Shown one piece after another: positions 13,501 through 23,007 of a stretch of DNA of 28,265 nt; position 1 is the first letter of the stretch, and each line of letters starts with the position of its first letter. The position numbers were made by a program, and so were the translations under genes. Source of the stretch: Rusavskia elegans (lineage: Eukaryota; Ascomycota; Lecanoromycetes; Teloschistales; Teloschistaceae); the NCBI GenBank assembly GCA_011316305.1, contig SAUG01000208.1, positions 1-28,265 of the forward strand, read 5' to 3'. Under the pieces are notes generated by a model. It ran no database searches. It worked only from the letters and a program-made list of their open reading frames with translations, and was not told the DNA's origin.

Positions 13501-15103
13501 AATTATATATAATATCAGCTTTTAAGTTATAGGCTAATAGGACGAGGAAAAGCCCTTTAAACTTCTACGTAGTATTAGCGCGCCTAACTACTTCTACCTA
13601 TAAAGGGTCGAAGTAGTTAGCCGGAATAGGGTATTAGATATCTATAGGAGCTAATAATCTAAAGAAATATAGCTTCTAATTAATAGATATACTAGTATAG
13701 GCGGCTTCGAAACTTTAAAAATAGCGGGTAGATATATATTTAGGATAGATTAATTAAACGGCAGGAAGGATAATTAAATCTATCTAGATTAATTAAAGAT
13801 TATAATTTATATAGATAGTATCCTATTCCGTTTATATTATATTAAGGAAATATATATAAATATTAAAACTTCGCCTTTAGTCGGTAGAACTAAAGCTAAT
13901 ATATAGTTATTTAAATTTATAAATACTATAGCTATAGATTATAAAGCGCGGGTTCTATATAATATATTAATAGAAAGATAGATAGAAATACTAGTAAAAT
14001 AGATAAAAGTAGACCGCTAGAATTATAGGAATAAAGATAATACTATTAATATTAGTAGTAGTACGGATCTAAAGGTTGTCTTACTTTTCTATTATAAATT
14101 ATTTAAGTAAAGCCTTTTCGCTACGGCTAATATTAAAGGAAGGTAAAATAGATTCTCTAGTAAGGAAAGCGCGCTAATTAATATTATAGAAATCCGGGTA
14201 AGTAGAATTATTATATTATAATATTATTAAATAGTATAGAAATAGAAGGAATAGAGTAGACAAAGCTTTCTAGAAACTAAATAATTTCTAATATATAGTA
14301 AGTTCGCCGAAGCTCCGAACGTTAAGTAGAAAGTCGGGGTAATAGCTAGCTAGAATATTTATTAGCGATCTAATAATAGATAGAAGTAGAAAGAAGGCTT
14401 ACTATAATTATATAAATATCGAAAAGCTATTATAAGGATTTTATTAGCCTATTTAAACTCTATAGGCTGTAGTTATAGCGGCGGTAATATAGACGGTACT
14501 AACTATAGTTATTACGGTAATAATAACTCTATAAGCTATAGTTATTACTATAGTAAAATATTAGATAGCTATAGTAGAAGTCCAGATCTATTATTTAAAA
14601 ATATATAAGGAATCTATTTAGTATTTAAATCGCTACTAGAGATAGATAGGGCTCGAATACCGCTTATAGGAATAGGATCCTTAATTTATACCGGAAATAT
14701 AGTTTATAACCTTTTATATAAGCGTCCTCCCCTATATCGGGCTATATTTATTAAATAGGGAACTCTAATAGAAAGGGTAAAAGTTAATATATTACCGGTA
14801 AGGTAAAGTAAAAGACATTTATCGCTCGGTAGTCGGTATAGAGTATTAACCTAGTAAAGTATATCGTTATTAGGGAAGCGATCTTCGACTCTATAGGGTA
14901 GGATAATAATAGAAAGAAAAATAGAAATAGATAGCAAAATCGAAGGTTTAGATTATAGTTCTACTATAGATAAAATAAGCCTTTAAAGCTTTCTACGCCG
15001 GACTAATCTATTACTAGAAAAAGGTTCTAATTAAGCTATTAGCTTTAATATATAGCTCTAGAATTATATTCTAGAGTCGATATAGAATTTAAACAGGGTA
15101 CGA

Positions 15104-15121
15104 TATAGTCCTAGGACTATA
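15104..15121. repeat. Best copy of a dispersed 18-bp palindrome
   Basis: TATAGTCCTAGGACTATA is a perfect palindrome. Near-identical copies (TATAGTYCTAGRAYTATA with one to three changes) lie at 5006, 5190, 5375, 6947, 8147, 8506, about 9942, 10100, 10134, about 10590, about 10634, 10918, 10947, 12703 and 15051. All are inside the left RIP block; I saw none in the gene island or in the right block. The role is unknown. Confidence 0.7.
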
Positions 15122-16450
15122 AAGGTCTATTTAATACTATAGTATATATTAATAGATACTTTCGGGGCTTCGGTAAAGAAAATAGGAAGAACGAAGGTAA
15201 TAGCCGGAACTATCTAAAATTTTTAGTTTAAAGCTTTTTTTACTTTAAATATTATTTTATAACCTTTAGCCGCTTCCTTCCTTTCTTTCTCTATTTAGTA
15301 CTTTTTAGGCCTGCTTTAAAATATTTTAGGTAGTTAGATAGATATATTACGCTCCGGTAGAAATATTTAGCGCTAGACCTCGAAATTATAAAAAGGGTTA
15401 ACCGGTAAAAAATATTATTAGGCGGTTCCGATAGAAAAAAAGGAGGAATAAGTATCTAATTTACGCGATATAAAGATATAAAAAGTCGGCTATTATTATA
15501 TAATAGGAAAGGACTATTACTAATATTATTAGAAAATATATAAATTAGGTTTTAATTATAAGTATAAAGTAATAAATAGAAAGTAGAAAAACCTATTACT
15601 CTAATATTCGACGTCTAGATTAGATAGTAAAAATAAAGAACTAGTATTCTATTAGAAATAATAGGTCCTCCCCGGTATATAGAGCGGATTATAGACTAGT
15701 ATATTTTAACTTTTATTAGGGACTTATTATAGAGCTAGCGGGCTTTTTTATCTATTTAAATAAAAGATAGCCGCCTAAATAGATTATTAATAGTACTATA
15801 GTAGAAGAGAGGCCTATAGTAGGCTTTATAGTAATAAAGAATAGAACTAGATAGTACCTAGAATTTTAGATTATTAACGAACGGCCTACTACTTTATATA
15901 CTACCGTTTTTATTATATAGTATTATATTCCTATTTAACGGCAGTAGGGAGTTATCTATAACCTATATTAAAAGTTAGGTAGACTAATAATAGCTTCGCT
16001 AAACTTAAAAAGAAGCTAGTAAAAGTAAAATAGAAAGAGCGAAAATAAAAATAGGAAATTTATATAAAACCTGCCGCCTTATAAAGAAATAAGAGGTAAG
16101 ACTTTTAGCTAATTAATTACTACCTTTAAATCTTTTTAACGCGTATATATATAGATAACTATATAGGTTATTATTAGATTAATTAGATAATTAAATCTTC
16201 CCGGCGATTAATTAGATAATTAAATTTTTTTTTATCCTAAGCGATAATTATACTAGCGGTAATAGCGGAAAGCGGCAGAAAGCAGGTTTTAAATAAATAT
16301 TAAAACTAATAGTAACTATATAGTTAGATATACTATAAACTATTACGATTATTTTAGTTCTAAAAGCTAGAGGTTTATTATAAAATAATTTTATAGAACT
16401 TTTATACCGGAACGGTATTAATAGGACGATATTAATATACGGTACGACCG

Positions 16451-16612
16451 ACCGATTTTAACCAAGTCCTACAGGATACCCGCCTAACCCTGACCCTCCG
16501 CACCGTACAATGTGGGATCAAGACTGTTGCGTTTGAGAGACGGCAGACACGGATAGCGGCGGCGCGACCTAGGCTTCAATCAATGCGACTAGTGGACCAG
16601 ATGGAATTAATA
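16451..16612. other. Junction between RIPed subtelomere and gene island
   Basis: CpA and TpG return abruptly at about 16460 (ACCAAGTCCTACAGG). At 16483-16497 the sequence CCTAACCCTGACCCT resembles two degenerate telomere units in the same orientation as the chromosome-end telomere. No gene is seen in this short stretch. Confidence 0.45.
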
Positions 16613-16828
16613 TCAAGGGGCTCCGAACGTGGGGCGCCGGAGTGATGAGGAATATGAAACGAAGCCGATAGCCGAGAATATGGCTAGCCAAGTGGGAAAG
16701 ATGCGGGTGCTTGAGGGTGCGTACAAGATAAAGCCATCGAGTGTGAGGTTGTCTTTCCAAACCATGATGCCTTCGCGACTGTAGATAGATAATGAATTGC
16801 AACGATTACCCAGATACTCTCCGGCCAT
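16613..16828 (-). CDS. Possible terminal exon of an unidentified gene
   Basis: A 71-codon minus-strand frame with normal codon use ends in TGA at 16613-16615. It has a conserved-looking region (residues GEYLGNRCNSLSIYSREG, then DGFILYAPSSTRIF), a hydrophobic segment PTWLAIFSAIGFVSY and a basic tail. An ATCCTAG word just upstream of its ATG could be a splice acceptor, so it may be the last exon of a larger gene rather than a small gene. I found no convincing upstream exon in 16829-17357; that stretch contains stops in all minus-strand frames. It lies directly beside the RIP boundary, so its gene may have been broken there. The family is not recognised. Confidence 0.25.
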   Translation of the reverse strand: MAGEYLGNRCNSLSIYSREGIMVWKDNLTLDGFILYAPSSTRIFPTWLAIFSAIGFVSYSSSLRRPTFGAP

Positions 16829-17357
16829 ACCTAGGATGCCGGACTTATTATATCATTGATATACTATTCCGTACACCATTGGAGTCCTCGATTCGGCTGG
16901 CAGTCGAGTTTATCGGATACCTACGATGCCTTTGAACTAATAGTCAATACAAGAATATAATTGATTCTAAAGGCGATAGGTAATCTGCTTCGACGCTGTA
17001 AAGGACCGTAGACACGTCGAGCTCGATAATGACGTTTCTCATATCAACACTGGTGGACCGACTAACGGAATACAGATCGTTAACAAGGGAAATGCCTTAC
17101 AAATACACCACGATTCGCCTTGTCTCGAAATATAACCAGTCAGCTTGGTGAGCAGAGATATTGTGGACGAAAAGGGAAAAATATGGTATTCTACCAGAGC
17201 GTCCTACTCTTGCTTTTTGTATCCGGCCAACAATTACGGTCTGCATGTTGTATTCCACTTCACAGACAACGGTACAGTCGAAGCTGGTCCCGATCTCAGC
17301 ATTTGTGGAACACTGGCACCGAGCTGCGCCAAAAGAAAACATATCACCATCCTCCAA
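16829..17357. other. Intergenic, 3' flank of the S33 peptidase gene
   Basis: About 530 bp without a supported gene. Short open frames on both strands overlap the end of the peptidase gene and look like shadows. The stretch would hold the 3' UTR and poly(A) site of the minus-strand peptidase gene. It is moderately AT-rich but not RIPed, since CA and TG are present. Confidence 0.6.
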
Positions 17358-19147
17358 CTATGAATTTTCAAGTAACGCCAAAGCATCCTCCATCGTGTTC
17401 TTGGAGAAAAGACCGAACACAGGCTCACATTTAGTGCCTGTAGCGGGCAGTGTTCCATTGACGAAGTAGGCTCGAATGGCTCTTGCTGTGCACAGCGAAG
17501 GCTGAGAGGGCGATGTATGCTATAACCCATCATATTTAGCGTTGAAGTTCCAGGGGAAAAAACATTGGGAAGAAAGGTTCTGGCAAGTATAAGGTGGATG
17601 GATAGATAGAGACTTACCCCATAGCCACCATGCTCCAGCACCACGCTTCCCTCAAATCCAGCGCTGGCGTTGTACGCGTTTGGAAGGGGTGTTAGTGGAT
17701 CAAGCGCGCCACCAACGAACAACAGCGGATTCCGTGTCTTGACCCTAAAATCACCCAGATACGCTCCTTTCGCCTTGAACGGCCAGTCCCTGTAGGACGG
17801 TGGGAGGCTGGAGAAAAAGTCGCCCAGTAATTTGCTTGTTGCGTAAAATTCTTCCAAGACTACATCAAAAGAGGTCGTGTTGACTCTTTCTCGAGGGACG
17901 TCGCTGAAGCGAATCGCTGGTATAGCTTCCTTGCCGTTATTCGGGAAGATTGTAGGCTGTGGAGCTGTGAATAATAATAACAATCGTGCCTCTGTGATGT
18001 TCTCGGTCAAGAGGCCATGCAGACCGGTTGCGAAGAGAGGCCAGGTGGAGGGATTGATTATAGCTGACTGGATCGCGTTTTTGAGGAAGGTGTAGTCGAT
18101 GATGTCGGATACTGCATCCGGACCAGTAACGAAGGGGTTGTATTTGATGCGGTAGATCAAGCCATACACTTTCTCGCTGAGTTCGCCCGCATCCATGGTA
18201 AGCTGTGCCAAAGCGCACATCTCCGGATTTGCCACACAGCCGGTGAAGAAGCCATCAAATGATAGATCAGTAGCGGTGAGTTGGGAAATATCACGCCCAC
18301 TAAAGTAGTCGAGAGGGTTCAGGACACCATCAAGCACAACTTTACCCATACGTTCTGGGAACATTGCAGCGACGGTTGCACCCAAGGCAGACCCGTAGGA
18401 GAACCCCCAGTAATTCAGCAATCCACCTTCGTCGAGTGCATCCACGATTTGCATCATGTCACGGGCAACGTATCCTGTACCGATAAGCTCGGCCATGTCT
18501 TTGGCATTATCTTCACAGGACTTTGCCAATGCTGCTCTGACGGCCCGGCTGGTACCGATGGCTGTGTCTGATGAATTGAGGTAGACCGAATCTTTTATCT
18601 TATAATTAGATCGCAGCGAATCGTTCTTGAAGCATGAGAATGGTATGGTATCGCCGACGCCGCTATGATCCCGTCAGCTAAGGGAATCTTGTTTGCTATG
18701 GATCCGCACAGTTTCATGCATTTTATCCAATCGAAGTGCACATGACCATTTGATATCACGGAGCAGAAGATAATGTCAGACGGTCATGAAATGAACGTAC
18801 CGTGGATCAAACCCTATCAAATCGAAAGTGCCACCAGTAGCAATTTGCAGCCCAGGCCCATCTCTTCCGGCAAGGAACTCGCGTCCACTTAATCCCGGTC
18901 CGCCCGGATTGAGCATTATGGTACCCTGCTTTGGCTGTTTTGAGGCATTCATCTTGACCATGCTCAATCGCATTGTTGTAGTGGAGGAGGTATTCACATA
19001 GTCGAGCGGCACCGTAAGAAACCCGCAGGTTACTTTGAAGGGCGTTGTTTCCTGGCAAGGGAACCAATTGATGTTTCGGGTTGGCAGGTGCTGGCCGATG
19101 GCCCCTGAGACGAACAATAGAAACGTGAGACTTTCGCGATACATCAT
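17358..19147 (-). CDS. Secreted S33-type tripeptidyl-peptidase-like alpha/beta hydrolase
   Basis: Three exons join into 517 codons: 19147-18801, 18662-17618 and 17519-17358. Intron 1 (18663-18800) has GTACGT, a CTGAC branch site and ATAG; intron 2 (17520-17617) has GTAAGT and TATAG. Both joins fall inside family motifs: DPR|GVGDTIPFSCF and HGGYG|HTSPSQPSLC. The protein starts with a hydrophobic signal peptide (about residues 1-19), then the oxyanion motif NPGGPG (80-85), the nucleophile elbow GFSYGS with Ser204, Asp437 in DPLTP, and His465 straight after intron 2. The C-terminal part matches the TAP-like domain of MEROPS S33 exo-peptidases, which remove N-terminal residues or tripeptides outside the cell. 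Length is normal and the triad is complete, so it is probably active; the exact substrate is not readable. It lies alone, 164 bp downstream of the next minus-strand gene remnant. Confidence 0.9.
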
Positions 19148-19311
19148 TTTGACAATCGCCTAGAGTGACGGGGGGATCTGGATGACAGCAGAAGCCTTTG
19201 TGGAGATTGGCCGCAACCTTATAACTTTGACAGATGGACATGCTGTATGCAGCGACGGATCTCGGCACTCATTGAGTCACCGATGCATGTCAAGACCACA
19301 GCCTCGTCCAA
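19148..19311 (-). promoter_or_regulatory. Probable promoter of the S33 peptidase gene
   Basis: This short gap separates the peptidase ATG (19145-19147) from the end of the upstream minus-strand gene remnant. On the minus strand TATAAG (complement of 19218-19223) lies about 70 bp before the ATG and is a plausible TATA element. No other regulatory word is convincing. Confidence 0.3.
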
Positions 19312-19981
19312 TTACCAGTGACGGAGTACGCGGAGAGGGGTGAGCCTTAGGTGATCGTGAGTCAGCCTCGGATACGTATTTGTGTATGCAGTCACTTGGT
19401 AGCGCTGATCCCATAATCGGTTAGTCCGTACTATCGAGCAATTGGCGGTCAACAACAGCGATCTAAGAAAAGCTGAGTGGGCCTTTTTCTCTTCGGCATA
19501 TTTCCAGTCCCACCAGAAGCCTTCGTGAAAATCTGACTGCGTGTTCAAAGTCGCAAGTGGAATGCGGATGAGATTCTTTACGTCAAGAAGGTCATTTGCA
19601 TGGTGGCATCCCTGGCCATTGGACTATTGAAATAGTCGAAACACAGCATGCAGCTTACTATCATAGGGTATGAAGCAAATCAAAAGGTGATCATTCAGGT
19701 CATCATGCAAGTACACTTCTCGCTTCTTGTAGATGGATTCGCCGACTTCTGATGAAAAAAATGCTCTCGAGGCCGATGTTTCTAAGTACATGGTATATCT
19801 GCTTGTCTTTGTCGATGCGTCCGACTTTCTGGAAACGCATCATTAGCTAGAGATATGAACTAATGCGCTGGAGACGGGTGTTTGATGATACTGGGGGGAA
19901 AAAAAGATTTTTTTTGAGACCGAAAATTCGTCTGGGCGACTCACTGTTTCCTGCTTGGATGATGTAAAATTCTTCCTTCAT
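19312..19981 (-). pseudogene. Unidentified gene, probably broken or mis-spliced
   Basis: One minus-strand frame runs from at least 19791 to TAA at 19312-19314 with a single internal stop, TAG at 19624-19626. Its second half looks conserved: NGQGCHHANDLLDVKNLIRI, then FHEGFWWDWKYAEEKKAHSA. The TAG may be a TGG-to-TAG change of RIP type, or TTCAATAG may be the 3' end of an intron (a phase-0 GTGTAC donor lies about 90 nt upstream). A possible first exon, MKEEFYIIQAGN (19981-19945), would join in frame through GTGAGT at 19944 and TTTTTTTCATCAG ending at 19749. Its ATG overlaps the stop of the next gene as ATGA, which is odd for a fungus and suggests both could be parts of one frameshifted gene. 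The family is not recognised. Confidence 0.4.
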
Positions 19982-20337
19982 CCCAGCTTGCTCTTGGCTT
20001 GCTCCTCGATATCCTCCCAAAATTCGTCGAACACCTTCTTTTGGTCTGCCTCTGTAGTATTCTCATCCACGGTGGCTGTCGCGAGGTTTGCATGAGTCCC
20101 ATTCTTTTTCTTGAACTCTTTCAAGGCCTTGTTCTTCGCTTGGCTGTTGATCTGTAGGTAGATGTTCTTTTTCCCACCCACCACCTCCCCCGCATCAAGT
20201 CGGAGCTGGTACTTGGAATCAATGTCGCCTGCTTGAGCAGGAGCGATGCGTTTTCCCGGAGTGTGTTGCCCAAAGATCTTTTTGTACGTTTCCTGGTTGA
20301 GAAGTGCCTCACGGAAGGCCTTCAGAGGTTTTGACAT
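19978..20337 (-). CDS. Small lysine-rich protein of unknown function, 119 aa
   Basis: An intronless frame runs from ATG (20335-20337) to TGA (19978-19980). The protein is hydrophilic and rich in Lys, Glu and Gln, with no signal peptide or membrane segment, so it is probably cytosolic or nuclear. The N-terminal part reads as a helix (PLKAFREALLNQETYKKIFG), the middle as beta-like (YQLRLDAGEVVGGKKNIYLQ), and the C-terminus as a helix (DQKKVFDEFWEDIEEQAKSK). No known domain is recognised. Codon use is normal and RIP is absent. Its TGA overlaps an ATG in another frame that could start the downstream remnant, so it may be the N-terminal part of a longer gene split by a one-base indel near 19981. 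Confidence 0.55.
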   Translation of the reverse strand: MSKPLKAFREALLNQETYKKIFGQHTPGKRIAPAQAGDIDSKYQLRLDAGEVVGGKKNIYLQINSQAKNKALKEFKKKNGTHANLATATVDENTTEADQKKVFDEFWEDIEEQAKSKLG

Positions 20338-20875
20338 TGTTCCTTCTCGGTGGGCGTTGGATTGCTGGAGCTGGTGAATTCGACGCTAAAACTATGATCT
20401 GGCCTGGTGTGTTGTATCGACGTAAGTTGAGTAATGCTGTACCGAGTTTTGCAGCTAAGGCTTATGAGAGAGAAAATAGCAGGTGGATGATGGCCAATAT
20501 CTCTTGAGGCAGCAGGCTCCTGTCCATTTTAGGCAGACACATCCTACTACCCAGTCCTATAGCTCCACAGCAAAAATATGTGACCAAGATAGCTTAATAA
20601 TTGCATTGAGCTGCGGCCAGAGACGCGAACGCATCTTAGGCCAGTAAGATCTCAGGTCTAACCGCCCACTATAATTGCCGCGATGGGTACTAGCAGCGTG
20701 GCATTCATAGCGACCAATCCATGGAAAGAGTCATGCACACTATGTAACCCAACGCGAGTAGTGCGGTGTAGCTCAGCCTAACAGCATGCGCAATTGTATT
20801 TCCAGGTGGAAGACATGAACCCTTGTAGAGGGTCGATGCTGGTCAATCTGCTGTTGGGCGCGAGGAGGGCTTCTC
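20338..20875. other. Intergenic, no gene seen
   Basis: About 540 bp of normal-composition sequence between two minus-strand genes. It should contain the 3' flank of the kinase gene and the promoter of the 119-aa gene. A short plus-strand frame at 20304-20507 overlaps the latter's start and has no coding character. I see no tRNA, repeat or conserved motif. Confidence 0.6.
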
Positions 20876-22699
20876 TCATGTGGGAAAAGGCCACATGCGT
20901 CTCGTTTCTTTGGCTTCCTCTTCAGATTGCGCGCGTTCAATGAGGAGGTCCAGCAGAGCCTTGTTCTGTAGTCTTTTTTTGTCAAAGTCCATTTGCGGAT
21001 CGATCCATCCGTCATCGTCGGTATCGAGATATTTCTTTGCAAAGTCTTGGATCCCATACCACTGCTTGTATTTGATGGATCTTTGATTGAAAGTCTCCAC
21101 GTCTCGAATGGAGAGGTCCAGTGGACAAGGATCTGAAGAGCCCAGCTGACCCCAAGTTTCACATATCTTGAGTAGACACATTTCCAGTGGGACCATGCCA
21201 TCATCCCAAGTATCACCGATTCGCTTGAAGAATTCTCGTACTGGCTGATCGATCTTCCACAATGCGACGTACGTGTCACGATTGTTCAGGTACGTTGCGA
21301 TTTCGTAGGCCTTTGAGGCGTCGGCTCTCTCCTTTTCGAACAAGGCGACCTCCTTGTCGTGAGGATCAAAGTTCTCGAAATCCGATGACAGCTCCGGATG
21401 TCTTGGACCTAGTGCATAGTCATCTGGAGGAGATAAGAAAACGGGCCAACGAGCTTGTTGAAAGAGTGGGGAAATGGATATGTGTTGCCAATCAATAAAA
21501 GAGACTATGTGGCTATGGTCCTGCTCGGACACAAAGATGTTCCCCATGTGCAGGTCGGTATGCCATATCGTGGGTCTGGCACTTTGCTGCAAGGAAGACA
21601 GTCCCGCCAATTTTGGCAACAGCTTCAATGCCATATCACATAGGACAATGTGATCCTTTGCAGTTCCCTGGAGATCGGAAGCCATGTTACTGTTTACTGG
21701 AAGACGTGTCCGAGTAATTGACCTCTTTGCGTGTGCCACTCCATATTGATAAATATTTGGCCCTTCTATAGTTAGCATAAGACGAATCTGAGAGCAGCAC
21801 AAGGCCTGAAGAAACTCACAAGGACCCATGTCAAGAGTAGAGTCGATGTCGGCAGCAGTTGTGCCGTTAGTCCATGCCGGGTCACAAGAGGGGCCTACAC
21901 AGAATTGGCCTGTAGGGTCGAGGAATGAGTCCAAGGGCACTCGCTTGGAAGGCTCGGGGATGGATTGTCGAAAATAAAGATTGCCGTATGCAGGGAATTG
22001 AATGGTCGCGAGCTGGTGTTCCAGCTGGGTAAGACTTTTGATGAGTTTGATTCGGTCAGGGGCTGAGAGATCATCCCAGACAGTGTATAGCTGCACGCCA
22101 GGTGCTTTTTCCATGATGATATACTCGGCGCCGATAGGGTTAGTTGCATCTGCATTCCAGGCCAACAGCTTGGGAACTGGTACTTGAGTGCGGGTGCTCA
22201 CTAGAATGACCAAATCAGTAGAGTGGCATTTCTTACTACGCTGGAAGCGCCAACCATATTGGAGGACAGCTGCTTCCGAGGCGGTTGAGTACATGGCTCG
22301 GCCAGCATTGGGACATGGGAGCTTTGCAACGACCTCCTTGCCATTCTCCATTGTTATCACGAGTGCTTTACTGAAGCCTCCCTCCATCTTCTCGATCTTT
22401 CGGACAGGCGACCCATTGGCCACAGATACAGCTTCATTGCAAAGATTGGACAGACTGAATTCGACGCGTCGCTTAGACAGCTGGCTTTTCTCGTGGTATA
22501 AGAAGCGTCCGTTGGTGTAGTCGAATAAATATCTTTCGCTGATCTCTGCGCCTGTGCAAGATTATCAATGCTTCATCTCGCTGTCGGACAAGGTATTCTC
22601 ACCACGACAGGAGATCGAAATTTGCCTATTTGCTCGCAGCGGCCATCTCATGGTAGCAGATAACACGCGGCCAGCAAGGCAGGTTGAGACTATTCGCAT
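20876..22699 (-). CDS. AIM9-like mitochondrial phosphotransferase (APH-fold kinase)
   Basis: Four exons give 553 aa: 22699-22603, 22551-22255, 22200-21820 and 21762-20876. Introns are 51 nt (GTGAGA...CACAG), 54 nt (GTTGGC...TTCTAG) and 57 nt (GTGAGT, GCTAAC branch, acceptor AAG). Joins recover family sequence: SCR|GAEISERYLFDYTNGRFLYH, LQY|VSTRTQVPVPK and DMGP|WPNIYQYG. Exon 1 encodes 32 residues with six Arg and no acid, a typical mitochondrial presequence. Kinase motifs follow: Lys109 in VVAKLP, Glu125, the catalytic loop HTDLHMGN (His326, Asp328, Asn333) and metal-binding Asp349 in FIDWQ. The C-terminus MWPFPT is also typical. These are the APH/choline-kinase-like fungal proteins related to Altered Inheritance of Mitochondria 9; substrate unknown. 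The weak GTTGGC donor and AAG acceptor are unusual. All key residues are present, so probably functional; many fungi hold paralogues, so orthology to AIM9 is not claimed. Confidence 0.88.
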
Positions 22700-23007
22700 T
22701 GCAATGACATGCTTGACGAGCTGGCGAAGGTGTCAGTGTGAAGAAGGAAGGTAGGAATTAACAAATCAAGGATGAGAAGGCCACGATGCCAAGTCCTAAG
22801 CGCCAAGAAACGCTCGTAGCCGCAGCCGCAGGCCATGACGTCAATCATCCCGATCAACCCACCAGATGACATAAGAGTCCGAGGTAATACCTGTTGCACT
22901 CCAACCCAACCCTTGCCAATCCTTTTCTTGCTTTCATCATGATTGGAGTTCAAGAATATAGTCACGTGAGTGGATCGTATAAAATGGGTCACCTGATCGT
23001 TGATTTT
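22700..23007 (-). promoter_or_regulatory. Upstream region of the AIM9-like kinase gene
   Basis: About 310 bp between the kinase start and the transposon. It holds a perfect CRE-type TGACGTCA (22836-22843) and a perfect TCACGTGA E-box palindrome (22962-22969); in fungi such sites bind bZIP and bHLH (Cbf1/USF-like) factors respectively. TATAAAA at 22979-22985 is on the plus strand. Function is inferred from motif identity only. The 100-codon minus-strand frame here lacks coding character. Confidence 0.4.

Larger units (their letters stand above)
63..16450. other. RIP-saturated AT-rich subtelomere, no intact gene
   Basis: About 16.4 kb almost devoid of CpA and TpG dinucleotides and overloaded with TpA, while CpG is still frequent. 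This is the mark of C-to-T mutation at CpA on both strands, i.e. repeat-induced point mutation, known from ascomycete repeats. The first 1.5-2 kb next to the telomere is almost pure A/T; from about 2 kb GC rises and scattered CpG-containing words return. Every frame is closed by many TAA/TAG codons, and TGA is nearly missing because TG is missing. The block presumably consists of former repeats or subtelomeric genes. I could not identify a protein family in it by eye. Its right edge is sharp, near 16450. Confidence 0.9.

Noticed and set aside
11990..14600. Plus-strand stretches resembling a large degraded protein, possibly a telomere-linked RecQ helicase
   Set aside because: A telomere-linked helicase is expected near fungal telomeres, but I found no Walker A, DEAH/DECH or motif VI relic in a consistent frame. 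The only hint, VDEY near 12035, does not fit well.
17097..17357. 86-codon minus-strand frame and three plus-strand frames at 17120-17469
   Set aside because: They overlap the last exon and 3' flank of the S33 peptidase gene in other frames and have no independent coding character.
18807..19268. 153-codon minus-strand frame overlapping peptidase exon 1
   Set aside because: It is a shadow frame; the overlapping frame carries the signal peptide, NPGGPG motif and correct splice phase.
21766..21819. Kinase as a pseudogene because splicing at TAG creates a stop
   Set aside because: Moving the acceptor three bases to AAG restores the conserved Trp and an open frame, a simpler model.
22690..22992. 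100-codon minus-strand frame upstream of the kinase
   Set aside because: Its sequence is not protein-like, and the exon structure of the kinase places the promoter here.
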